Shown piece by piece: positions 10,399-18,006 of a stretch of 64,000 nucleotides of DNA. The DNA lies in assembly GCF_004769555.1 (NCBI RefSeq), contig NZ_RQFY01000004.1, forward strand, positions 1,971,520 through 2,035,519, given 5' to 3'. Origin of the DNA: Leptospira koniambonensis (GTDB lineage Bacteria; Spirochaetota; Leptospiria; Leptospirales; Leptospiraceae). Numbering within the stretch: the first letter of the stretch is position 1; every line of letters begins with the position of its first letter. The notes under the pieces are model-generated. The model ran no database searches and was not told the DNA's origin. It saw only the letters and a list, made by a program, of their open reading frames with translations. Both the position numbers and the translations under genes were made by a program.

Positions 10399-11625
10399 AT
10401 GGCAAATATAAACGAAAATTATCTGAAATTAAAAGCGGGATATCTTTTCCCTGAGATCGCAAGAAGAGTAAAAGTTTATTCTGAAAAACATCCTAACTCA
10501 AAGATCATCCGACTCGGGATCGGGGATGTTACTCTTCCTTTGGCTCCATCTGTTGTGGACGCACTTGTTTCTTCTTCCAAAGAAATGGGAACTCCGGAAG
10601 GATTCCATGGTTATGGACCTGAACAAGGATATTCTTTCTTACTCAAAGCGATCGCAGATAATGATTATGCTCCTCTTGGTGTAAAACTGGACGAGAGCGA
10701 AATTTTCGTATCTGACGGATCCAAATGTGACTGTGGAAATATCCAAGAAATATTCTCCCAAGACGCAAAGATCGCAATTGGAGATCCTGTATATCCAGTC
10801 TATGTAGACACTAATGTGATGGCAGGAAGAACTGGAGAAGCAGGTCCTGATGGAAGATATGCCAACCTGATCTATATGCCTTCTACAAAAGAGAATGGAT
10901 TCCAGCCTGATTTTCCTAAGGAAAGACCAGACCTGATCTATTTATGTTTTCCTAATAATCCAACTGGAACAGTTGCTTCTAAAGAATCTCTCAAAGCTTG
11001 GGTAGAATATGCTAAAAAGAATAATAGTATCATTCTTTATGATTCTGCATACGAAGCATTCATTTCTGAACCAGGAGTTCCAAGATCCATTTATGAGGTA
11101 GAAGGAGCTAGAGAGGTCGCGATAGAATTCCGCTCCTTCTCCAAAACTGCAGGATTTACCGGGCTTCGTTGTGCTTATATAGTAATCCCTAAAGAATTAA
11201 AGGGAAAAACTAAAGACGGCCAAGAGGTTTCCATCGGACAACTTTGGAGCAGAAGACATACTACAAAGTTCAATGGTGTTTCTTATGTGACCCAAAAAGC
11301 TGCCGAGGCAATTTATTCCCCTCAAGGTAAAAAAGAGATCCGCGCAAGTATTGATACTTATATGGCTAACGCAAAATTAATCCGTGAAGGATTGATCAAA
11401 GCAGGATATGATGTATTCGGAGGGGTGAACGCACCTTATATCTGGCTCAAAACTCCGAATAATCTTAGCTCTTGGGACTTCTTCGACCAATTATTGGATA
11501 AGGCTCAGGTGGTAGGAACTCCAGGCTCAGGTTTCGGCCCTGCGGGAGAAGGTTATTTCAGACTTTCCGCCTTCGGCAAAAAAGACGATGTGATCGAAGC
11601 AATCCGCCGTATCAGCGCTCTTTAA
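10399..11625 (+). CDS. dapL: LL-diaminopimelate aminotransferase
   Basis: PLP enzyme that converts tetrahydrodipicolinate directly to LL-diaminopimelate for lysine and peptidoglycan, bypassing the acylated intermediates. It is a fold-type I aminotransferase of 408 residues. The PLP lysine is K249 in [15 protein letters not shown]. The FPNNPTG motif near 194 and the GDVTLPL segment near 48 are characteristic of DapL rather than of general aspartate aminotransferases. Chlamydia, plants and Leptospira are known to use this route. It is the third gene of the pyrB run and is followed by a family B palindrome that probably marks the end of the operon. Confidence 0.93.
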   Translation: MANINENYLKLKAGYLFPEIARRVKVYSEKHPNSKIIRLGIGDVTLPLAPSVVDALVSSSKEMGTPEGFHGYGPEQGYSFLLKAIADNDYAPLGVKLDESEIFVSDGSKCDCGNIQEIFSQDAKIAIGDPVYPVYVDTNVMAGRTGEAGPDGRYANLIYMPSTKENGFQPDFPKERPDLIYLCFPNNPTGTVASKESLKAWVEYAKKNNSIILYDSAYEAFISEPGVPRSIYEVEGAREVAIEFRSFSKTAGFTGLRCAYIVIPKELKGKTKDGQEVSIGQLWSRRHTTKFNGVSYVTQKAAEAIYSPQGKKEIRASIDTYMANAKLIREGLIKAGYDVFGGVNAPYIWLKTPNNLSSWDFFDQLLDKAQVVGTPGSGFGPAGEGYFRLSAFGKKDDVIEAIRRISAL

Positions 11626-11628
11626 GGT

Positions 11629-11741
11629 TTCGCACGGAGCCCGCGGAGGTCACAGAGGGGAAATTGATTGTTGTAGGAGTTTCTACGCGGTAAAAATCCC
11701 TTCTTTGTTTGTCTCCGCGTTCTCGGTGAACTCTGTGCGAA
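11629..11741. repeat. dispersed intergenic palindrome, family B, copy 1
   Basis: The left arm starts TTCGCACGGAGCCCGCGGAG at 11629. The right arm ends GGTGAACTCTGTGCGAA at 11741. The two arms pair imperfectly over about 30 bases, with an inner TGTAGGAGTTTCTACG hairpin near 11672-11687. Related elements occur at 17927-18004 and 26335-26433. It lies just after dapL. Confidence 0.7.
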
Positions 11742-11822
11742 CCAAAAATCCTAACTTAATTCCTTAAAAAAAGAGAATATACATTTTGAAACCCTGCCGA
11801 TAGACTACTAGTAGGGAAAGCT

Positions 11823-12842
11823 ATGGGTTCGAAATATACACGCATTCTTCTTTTTATATTCGCTGCGGCGCCGATTTTTTTCACGGATAGGACTTACGCA
11901 GTTTCTCCGGACCAAACGAATCTCGCGATCCTGATTGATGAGAATAAGATAAATATAAAGTTCATCAATATATGCGTAAGTAACTTGGCACCACCTTTGG
12001 AAGAGGGTGCAGGGCCTAAATCCCAAGCAGGAGTAGCAACTGCTGCTGAAAATGCTCAATCCGGGCAAACTGCAACTGCAAGCGGGCAGACTGAACTTTT
12101 CAAAAAACTCAATACGATTGATAATTACAGATCGTTCAAGAAGGCAAACCAAGCAGACTTCAACGGAAATATGTGGTATTTCCAGAGTAATTATAGTTTG
12201 TCCTATAAAAACCTAAAGGCTGCGCAAGGGGAGATGAAAGACATCTTCCAAGTAGTTCACGAAAATTATATCAAAACTGCTCGTATCCTTTTAGAAGCTG
12301 CTTCTCCAATGATCATTCGTTCCAACGATAAGATCGCACAACATTTGTTGAAACTTGGATTTAGAGATCTTAAATCCTCCGAGGATAATTTTACAACTGC
12401 TTATAATTCTTCTCCTTACCAATTCAGAGTGAAGTTAGTACTTTTTGGAGAAGGTATTAAGATCGCAAGAAGAGCCAGAAGATTTGCACTTCTTGCAATG
12501 ATCGCAGCTAAAACTCCTAATGACGATAAACGTGAGTTTCAATTTGTGAATTTGGATGAGGTCAGAAATATTGCTGAGAAGGAAAATATCTCCGACTACG
12601 ATCGTATTCGAAATACTTTAATCGATTATATAGACAACGAATTACTTTCTCCTAAGATTGCTCCTCCTGGAGAAGGAAAAGATAATCCTGTGGATCTACT
12701 AGAAGTTCACGATGACAACTACAGCTTTATTACCAACGGAAGGGTTTCCTTTTTAGAAAAAAGTAATGAAGAGATCCGCGTAGACGATATCAACAAAAAT
12801 GAAGCATTACCTCCTGTTCCTGCACAAGGAGGGGGCAACTAA
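11823..12842 (+). CDS. exported helical protein of unknown function
   Basis: Not recognised. The 339-residue protein begins with a signal peptide (hydrophobic ILLFIFAAAPIFF, probable cleavage after TYA at about residue 26), so it should be periplasmic or surface exposed. A low-complexity Ala/Gly/Thr/Gln stretch covers residues about 55-85. After it the sequence is almost entirely helical with Arg/Lys-rich segments such as IKIARRARRFALLAMIAAK. The C-terminus is rich in Pro/Gly. Its stop codon overlaps the next start by one base (TAATG), so the two products are probably made together and may interact. Comparison with helical periplasmic flagellar-coat proteins of Leptospira (FcpA/FcpB) would be a reasonable test; I cannot claim that homology. 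Confidence 0.6.
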   Translation: MGSKYTRILLFIFAAAPIFFTDRTYAVSPDQTNLAILIDENKINIKFINICVSNLAPPLEEGAGPKSQAGVATAAENAQSGQTATASGQTELFKKLNTIDNYRSFKKANQADFNGNMWYFQSNYSLSYKNLKAAQGEMKDIFQVVHENYIKTARILLEAASPMIIRSNDKIAQHLLKLGFRDLKSSEDNFTTAYNSSPYQFRVKLVLFGEGIKIARRARRFALLAMIAAKTPNDDKREFQFVNLDEVRNIAEKENISDYDRIRNTLIDYIDNELLSPKIAPPGEGKDNPVDLLEVHDDNYSFITNGRVSFLEKSNEEIRVDDINKNEALPPVPAQGGGN

Positions 12843-13498
12843 TGGATCTTCCAACTCCAGCCGAGATCATGTCCCTAAGAGTAAAGGGGAGGGGATTTTG
12901 GAAATGGATGGTTGTATTTTCATTGATCGCGGTAACAATACTAGCCGGAAGGATCTATTCTTCTCAGTCCACACAAGGATTCAGAGAAAGAAAAAAATCG
13001 GTAGATTCAAAAGTTAGGATACTAAGAGAGATTGGAAATTCATTCGAATCCTCAGAACTTAGAAAAGATTTACAAAAAATAGAAAATTATTCCGCAGATC
13101 TAAATTCTGCTTCTAAAGCAGGGAGTGCCCAAGAAAAAACGGATAGCCTTGCGTTAATCGAAAGAGCACTTCCTGAATCTATGAAACGTTGGTCTGAATT
13201 TGCTGAAACTTCTTCGGATAAACTACTCCAGCATGTAGCAAAAGAATCCCGTTTTTTGAAAATGGAATCGGAAGATCACCATCCACTTACTGCAAAAGAA
13301 GAAGAAAGAGCGAATGATTATTTCAGAATGGCAAGAGAAGAATGGCTTTCTGGAAATAAATTCCGCAGAGATGGAAACCATCTTTACGCATTAGTATTAT
13401 ATAAAAGATCCTTAAAATACTCTCTATCCAGCTTAAAAGTATCCAAACTTCCTTATCCAGAAGAATACAAAAAAGCAGCCACCCGCTTAGTGAAATAA
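12842..13498 (+). CDS. single-pass membrane protein with helical periplasmic domain
   Basis: Not recognised. The 218-residue protein has one membrane segment near the N-terminus (WMVVFSLIAVTILAG, residues about 22-37). A coiled-coil-like helical region rich in Lys, Glu and Ser fills the rest. The C-terminal part (FRMAREEWLSGNKFRRDGNH then YALVLYKRSLKYSLSSLK) looks like a TPR-type helix pair. The start overlaps the previous stop by one base, which indicates translational coupling. The topology (short cytoplasmic start, anchored, outside helical domain) suggests a partner or anchor for the secreted protein encoded just upstream. A family A-type palindrome follows. Confidence 0.55.
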   Translation: MDLPTPAEIMSLRVKGRGFWKWMVVFSLIAVTILAGRIYSSQSTQGFRERKKSVDSKVRILREIGNSFESSELRKDLQKIENYSADLNSASKAGSAQEKTDSLALIERALPESMKRWSEFAETSSDKLLQHVAKESRFLKMESEDHHPLTAKEEERANDYFRMAREEWLSGNKFRRDGNHLYALVLYKRSLKYSLSSLKVSKLPYPEEYKKAATRLVK

Positions 13499-13521
13499 GA
13501 AATCCTCCTTAAAGGATGTTT

Positions 13522-13600
13522 CACGCCAAGGCGCAAAGGAAAGAAGGTTCTGAGGGTTTAAGTCATTAAAATATCTTCGTGGTCTTAGCGTCTTCGCGTG
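13522..13600. repeat. dispersed intergenic palindrome, family A-related, copy 3
   Basis: CACGCCAAGGCGCAAAGGAA at 13522 faces GGTCTTAGCGTCTTCGCGTG ending at 13600. The arms are imperfectly complementary (CACGC...GCGTG). They share the CACGC and GC(T/A)AAG motif with the copies at 8928 and 33848 but use a CCAAGGCGCAAAG variant. Located between two plus-strand genes. Confidence 0.6.
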
Positions 13601-13693
13601 AAAAACTATCCAAAGTAAGAAAAAAAGTAGAGGCATTTTCTCGCTTAGGCTTCAAAAGAAGTCATTCTGGAGGAAATTATCCTCCTTCTCCCA

Positions 13694-14815
13694 ATGAGAA
13701 TCGAAGTTTTATATAAATTTTTTCTCTATAGTCCTGCCAGTCATTTACCAGTATGGGAAGAAGGAACAGGCTTACTAGGATTACTCCCTAAAGAAAGAGT
13801 TCTAATGGAACTCGCAGACTTGAGCGCTGCAGAAAGGGAATTCGAAAGGATCCCAGAAGAGTTTTTGATCCGAGAAATTCCAGAAACCGTTCTAGCATTT
13901 TTTCAAAAACAAAGAACCATTCCAGTATTGGGTCCATTGGGAGAAAAATTAGAAGATTGGGACAAACCTAGATTTCTATCAGAACTTAGCAGATCTTCTT
14001 GGATGGCTAAAGAGACAGAAAAACCAAAGACCTCTCCTCAAAAAACCGAAGAAGAAAAAGCAAAACAAAGCCAATGGTTTATGGAAGTACTTCTCCAAAA
14101 CTTTCCAGATGGACTGATCGCAACGGATCTGGATGGGCATACAGTATTCTATAACGAGACGTTCGAAAAAGATATACTGGTCAAAAAATGGTTTAGAGAC
14201 AGTATTCTTCAGGCAGAAAAACTCTTAAAAGAAATGTCCAAGGATTTACTTGGAAATTACCTCAAGACCCATGAGCTACGATTGGAGGAAGGTAGACTTT
14301 CTGTTCAGACATTTATCCCAGACCTGGATTGTATCGTAAGAGTATCTATCCTAAAACAAAAAGGAAAACCACTCGGTTATCTCTATCATTTCTCCCCAGC
14401 TTCTGCAAAACTGAATAGCCAAGATGGGGAAGGGATGGAATTCCCTTCGGTCACCGAAGCATTCAACCAAAAACTTCCGCTCGAAACAATGTTAAAAGAA
14501 GTGGAAGGAAGTTATATTTATCATACACTTAAAAGAAACCAAGAGAATGTTTCCCATGCTGCCTTGGATCTGGGAGTGCCAAGAACCACTCTACAAAACA
14601 GAATTAAGTTTTTGGATTTAACCAGTAAGTTTAAATTAAATAAGGACCAGCCGATCCCTAGAAAGAAAACAGGGAAACAGAGTTCTCCTAAAAAGACAGT
14701 TCCGCAGGCAAACAAACCTGCCGTCGTGGAAACTAAACCGAAACCCGCTTCTAAAAAAAAGCAGGTAAGTTCTAAGAAAAAATCCACGTCTAAAAAAAGG
14801 ACAAAGCAAAAATAA
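13694..14815 (+). CDS. PAS-domain regulator with Fis-type helix-turn-helix and basic tail
   Basis: Probable DNA-binding regulator. The N-terminal 110 residues are unassigned. Residues about 130-235 look like a PAS domain (FPDGLIATDLDGHTVFYNET). Residues about 262-310 form a Fis-type helix-turn-helix (ETMLKEVEGSYIYHTLKRNQ, then ALDLGVPRTTLQNRIK), as at the end of NtrC-type activators, but there is no AAA+ domain. The last 60 residues are a Lys/Ser/Pro-rich tail (for example KKKQVSSKKKSTSKKR), resembling histone H1-like or other non-specific DNA-binding tails. No receiver or kinase domain is present. It precedes rho, with about 210 bases between them. What ligand the PAS domain senses cannot be told. 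Confidence 0.65.
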   Translation: MRIEVLYKFFLYSPASHLPVWEEGTGLLGLLPKERVLMELADLSAAEREFERIPEEFLIREIPETVLAFFQKQRTIPVLGPLGEKLEDWDKPRFLSELSRSSWMAKETEKPKTSPQKTEEEKAKQSQWFMEVLLQNFPDGLIATDLDGHTVFYNETFEKDILVKKWFRDSILQAEKLLKEMSKDLLGNYLKTHELRLEEGRLSVQTFIPDLDCIVRVSILKQKGKPLGYLYHFSPASAKLNSQDGEGMEFPSVTEAFNQKLPLETMLKEVEGSYIYHTLKRNQENVSHAALDLGVPRTTLQNRIKFLDLTSKFKLNKDQPIPRKKTGKQSSPKKTVPQANKPAVVETKPKPASKKKQVSSKKKSTSKKRTKQK

Positions 14816-14820
14816 AAGCC

Positions 14821-14850
14821 TTGACAGAGTTTGTAATCTGGAAATAGTCC
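14821..14850 (+). promoter_or_regulatory. possible promoter for rho
   Basis: A perfect -35 hexamer TTGACA lies at 14821-14826, directly after the previous stop. A weak -10 (TAGTCC) follows at 14845 with an 18-base spacer. The resulting leader of about 170 bases would fit an autoregulated rho message, but the -10 match is poor. Confidence 0.3.
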
Positions 14851-15026
14851 ACTTAAGAGCCGACCCTTTCCTCTCTTCCGAGCAGACGCTCGTTTGAAAA
14901 AATAAGGGATTCCCCGGTCGCTTATTAAAAAAAGAACCGACTACCCGGATCCTTCAAAACCCGCTCTTAATCGAATAAAAAATGAATACAGGAAGGTCTT
15001 CCTTCCAAATCCAATAACGGTATTCC

Positions 15027-16451
15027 ATGGCTAACCCAAGACGAGACTCCAAGCCCCGAAACAACTATCAAAACAACAATAACGACTCACAAAACGACAA
15101 CAACGAAGAAGAACCGAATTTACCGGAAGATGATCCGGAAACAGCGGAGATTCGTTCTCGTAAAAGACGTCGTGGTTCCTATGAGGGACCTACGCCTGCT
15201 CCTATTGATCTAGTAGCACTTAAAAAAACGTCCATCGCTGAACTGATCGAAGTCGCTAAGAACCTTGGCGTAGAGAATACGGGCGGACTTAAAAAGCAAA
15301 ACTTAATATTCGCCATCCTCCAAGCCCAAGCAGAGAGAGAAGGACAGGTCCATGCTGCAGGGGTAATGGAAAGATTACCTGATGGATATGGATTCTTAAG
15401 ATCTCCGGATTATAACTACGTTCCAGGTCCGGACGATATTTATGTATCTCCTTCTCAGATCAAATTATTTGGACTAAGAACGGGAGATACGGTCGAAGGA
15501 CAAATCCGTCCTCCAAAAGAATCTGAAAGATTCTTCGCTATGCTCCGTGTGGAAACCGTAAACGGATACACGCCGGATGTAGCAAGCAAACGTGCGTTAT
15601 TCGACAACTTAACTCCACTTTATCCGAACGAAAGATTGGTCATGGAACATGATCCTTCTCAATTAGACACAAGGATCGTAGATCTAATGTGTCCGATCGG
15701 AAAAGGACAAAGAGCACTTATCGTTGCGCCACCTAGAACGGGTAAAACAATCCTGATGCAAAACGTGGCAAATGCAATCACAAGCAACCACCCAGAAGTT
15801 ACTCTAATCGTACTACTCATAGACGAGCGTCCGGAAGAAGTAACAGACATGGCCCGTAACGTAAGGGGAGAAGTGGTAAGTTCCACATTCGACGAACCTG
15901 CTACCCGCCACGTACAAGTTGCAGAAATGGTAATCGAAAAGGCAAAAAGATTGGTAGAACACGGAAGAGATGTGGTCATTCTACTCGACTCAATCACCCG
16001 TCTTGCCCGCGCTTATAACCAGGTCATCCCAACATCCGGAAAAATACTCTCCGGTGGTGTGGACTCAAACGCACTTCACAAACCTAAAAGATTCTTTGGA
16101 GCTGCTCGTAATATCGAAGAAGGTGGATCACTCACGATCATCGCAACCGCACTTGTGGACACCGGATCCAAAATGGACGAGGTGATCTTCGAAGAGTTCA
16201 AAGGTACTGGTAATATGGAAATCCACTTGGATCGGAAACTTTCCGACAAACGGATCTTCCCTGCGATCGATATCAATAAGTCCGGAACCAGGAAGGAAGA
16301 GCTGCTATTACCTAAGGAAACCCTCCAGAAGGTCTTTGTGCTCCGAAAAGTGCTTTCTCCCATGAGCATCACAGAAAGCATGGAATTATTACTCGAGAAG
16401 ATGAGACAGTCTAAGACTAACGAGACCTTCTTGGGCAGTATGAACGCCTAA
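15027..16451 (+). CDS. rho: transcription termination factor Rho
   Basis: Hexameric RNA helicase that ends transcription at Rho-dependent sites. Residues 1-60 are a low-complexity extension with Asn-rich ([15 protein letters not shown]) and acidic then basic (RSRKRRRG) parts, absent from E. coli Rho. The Rho N-domain ([20 protein letters not shown]) and the cold-shock-like RNA-binding domain ([20 protein letters not shown]) follow. The ATPase core has Walker [24 protein letters not shown], and the secondary-site loop [20 protein letters not shown]. Length is 474 residues because of the extension. rpmE starts 24 bases later. A Rho this complete suggests Rho-dependent termination matters here, in line with the few T-rich hairpins seen. 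Confidence 0.96.
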   Translation: MANPRRDSKPRNNYQNNNNDSQNDNNEEEPNLPEDDPETAEIRSRKRRRGSYEGPTPAPIDLVALKKTSIAELIEVAKNLGVENTGGLKKQNLIFAILQAQAEREGQVHAAGVMERLPDGYGFLRSPDYNYVPGPDDIYVSPSQIKLFGLRTGDTVEGQIRPPKESERFFAMLRVETVNGYTPDVASKRALFDNLTPLYPNERLVMEHDPSQLDTRIVDLMCPIGKGQRALIVAPPRTGKTILMQNVANAITSNHPEVTLIVLLIDERPEEVTDMARNVRGEVVSSTFDEPATRHVQVAEMVIEKAKRLVEHGRDVVILLDSITRLARAYNQVIPTSGKILSGGVDSNALHKPKRFFGAARNIEEGGSLTIIATALVDTGSKMDEVIFEEFKGTGNMEIHLDRKLSDKRIFPAIDINKSGTRKEELLLPKETLQKVFVLRKVLSPMSITESMELLLEKMRQSKTNETFLGSMNA

Positions 16452-16475
16452 TAAGATTTTGGAAAAGGGGACAAC

Positions 16476-16676
16476 ATGAAAACAGACATCCATCCTAAAT
16501 ACGCTGACGCCAAAATTCGCTGCGCTTGCGGGGCGGTTTACGAGACTCGTACTACAGTCGGAGATATCCACGTAGAAATTTGCTCCAACTGCCACCCTTA
16601 CTTCACCGGAAAATCCAAAATTCTGGATACAACTGGTCGAGTAGACAAGTTCAAGAAAAAATACAAAATCTCCTAA
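16476..16676 (+). CDS. rpmE: 50S ribosomal protein L31, zinc-binding form
   Basis: Component of the large ribosomal subunit near the central protuberance. The 66-residue product starts [19 protein letters not shown]. It carries the four-cysteine zinc site as CAC (C16, C18) and CSNC (C36, C39), the C-plus type that can act as a zinc reserve. The C-terminal [14 protein letters not shown] is typical. The ribosome site AAAAGGGGA lies before the start. It follows rho by 24 bases, a pairing found in several bacteria, and is followed by repetitive sequence that may end the transcript. Confidence 0.96.
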   Translation: MKTDIHPKYADAKIRCACGAVYETRTTVGDIHVEICSNCHPYFTGKSKILDTTGRVDKFKKKYKIS

Positions 16677-16699
16677 TTAACTTTGGGAGAGATTTGAGT

Positions 16700-16862
16700 G
16701 CAAGTTGGTTTGCTATCTCTCGATAGCACCGACTTGCCTTCGGCAGTCCTCTTCTCGCTCCCTACGGGTCGCTGCGAAGTCTCCGGGCTTATAATATTTA
16801 GAGTGTCCTCGATTACGCCTCCGGCTATCTCGGACTTGCTCGCTCCCTATGGGTCGCTCGCA
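16700..16862. repeat. hairpin and diverged tandem repeat after rpmE
   Basis: A nested hairpin opens the block: GCAAGT 16700-16705 with ACTTGC 16732-16737, enclosing GCTATC 16712-16717 with GATAGC 16722-16727. The segment TCGCTCCCTACGGGTCGCT at 16755-16773 is repeated at 16840-16858 with one change. In both places it is preceded by CTATCTC and GACTTGC, so the block looks like a diverged tandem duplication. The base composition is richer in G+C than the flanks. No gene of credible length fits the 277-base gap between rpmE and the next gene. Confidence 0.6.
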
Positions 16863-16953
16863 ACCCTAACGCAGGCAAAAAAGAAATCCCCTTCCTCACT
16901 AAAAGTGCTTTCCTCCTTCATCAACAAAGTCTAATCTAAGAAAGGCAATCATC

Positions 16954-17748
16954 ATGTCAGTAATGGATTTTAACAGATACAAAGAGATCAACGACCAAAG
17001 GTTGAACTATAGAGAAATGGAAGACGCAACTGTTGTTTCCAACTATAGGAACGTTGGCTGCGGAGACGGGTATCGTATCTATCTCAAAATAGACGAGAAC
17101 AGAAACGTAACAGACGCAAGTTATACAACCACAGGTTGTGGGTTCGGGATCGTTGCACTTGCAATGGCCACAGAGATCGCTAAAGGAAAAACCATAGACG
17201 AACTCAAAAACGTAACCACTGAGGATGTCGAAAAACAATTCGAGTTCCCTGAACGTCGTAAAAATTATCCAGAGTCAGCAGTAGCAGCACTACAACAAGC
17301 AATCCATGATTATGAAACCGGAGCAGGAGTCCCAAAAGAAAGAAGGATCACCGCTGCAAAAGCAAAAGAAATACTCTCCCAAAACGGAAGCTTAAAAGGT
17401 GAGGATCTATCTTCTATCATATTAGAAAAAGAAGATCTACATGGAGTGGATTTCTCAGGGGCAAATCTAAATAACGCATTCTTAACTAACTGCAATTTTG
17501 CAGGTGCCAATTTCGAAGGTGCGCGTTTGCGCGGTGCCTTTTTAAACGGAGCAGACCTAACTGGCGCGAACCTAAAAGGTGCAGACTTACGCTGGGCAAA
17601 ACTCGCAGGAGCCAAAATAGAAGGCGCCGATTTTACAGACGCAGTTTATGATATTGGAACCAGAGTGGACCAAAGACAAATACATATTTTCTCTTCCATG
17701 AAGAAGGAAGGAAAAGATATTTATATGGAGAAACATGAAGCCGGGTGA
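16954..17748 (+). CDS. IscU/NifU-like scaffold domain fused to pentapeptide repeats
   Basis: The N-terminal 120 residues align without gaps to E. coli IscU from its first ligand onward. C36 (VGCGD), D38 and C62 (TTTGCGFG) correspond to C37, D39 and C63. The positions of H105 and C106 are N104 and Y105 (segment ERRKNYPESA), so one cluster ligand site is lost. Residues about 150-235 are pentapeptide repeats of the A(D/N)LXX type (DFSGANLNNAFL, then ADLTGANLKGADL), expected to form a right-handed beta helix. A normal scaffold role is doubtful; a carrier, regulatory or degenerate form is possible. The last 14 bases overlap the next small gene. Read as a single intact frame with no sign of frameshift. 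Confidence 0.8.
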   Translation: MSVMDFNRYKEINDQRLNYREMEDATVVSNYRNVGCGDGYRIYLKIDENRNVTDASYTTTGCGFGIVALAMATEIAKGKTIDELKNVTTEDVEKQFEFPERRKNYPESAVAALQQAIHDYETGAGVPKERRITAAKAKEILSQNGSLKGEDLSSIILEKEDLHGVDFSGANLNNAFLTNCNFAGANFEGARLRGAFLNGADLTGANLKGADLRWAKLAGAKIEGADFTDAVYDIGTRVDQRQIHIFSSMKKEGKDIYMEKHEAG

Positions 17749-17926
17749 TAAAGCCAAACTGACCAAAAGAAGTTTTCTTTTAAAAGGAGTGATCGTGCTC
17801 ACCGGCGCTCAAGTGGAGATCCAAGAAATTAACGGAGACAAAGTTTCCGTTCTTTATAACGATAGAGAAGGTTATCCTCACACCATCGAAGATCTTACCC
17901 TCGCCGATCTCGCACCGATAGAATAG
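17735..17926 (+). CDS. small hypothetical protein, probable SH3-like fold
   Basis: A 63-residue protein starting inside the end of the IscU-like gene (14-base overlap), which suggests coupled translation. The sequence MKPGDKAKLTKRSFLLKGVI and GAQVEIQEINGDKVSVLYND has the alternating pattern of a small beta barrel of the SH3/KOW type, ending in an acidic helix. No catalytic motif is seen. It may be a partner of the pentapeptide fusion protein. A family B palindrome begins at its stop codon. Confidence 0.6.
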   Translation: MKPGDKAKLTKRSFLLKGVIVLTGAQVEIQEINGDKVSVLYNDREGYPHTIEDLTLADLAPIE

Positions 17927-18004
17927 TTCGCGCAGAGCTCACGGAGGACACAGAGATTTAAAGGTTAGAATTCTCCTCAGCGAACTCTGTGCCCTCTGTG
18001 CGAA
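17927..18004. repeat. dispersed intergenic palindrome, family B, copy 2
   Basis: The left arm begins TTCGCGCAGAGCTCACGGAG at 17927 and overlaps the preceding stop region. The right arm ends CTGTGCCCTCTGTGCGAA at 18004, two bases before the ATG of the lipase-like gene. The arms pair over about 28 bases with mismatches. The right arm occupies the place where a ribosome-binding site would be. Confidence 0.75.
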
Positions 18005-18006
18005 AA

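Noticed and set aside
14521..14787. Open frame opposite the basic tail of the regulator
   Set aside because: It only mirrors a Lys-codon-rich segment and has no start context or homology signal.
15659..15997. Frames opposite or shifted within rho
   Set aside because: They are overlapped fully by the rho gene, whose motifs are unmistakable.
17989..18006. GTG start for the lipase-like protein
   Set aside because: It lies in the repeat arm and would place charged residues before a good lipoprotein signal that starts at 18007.
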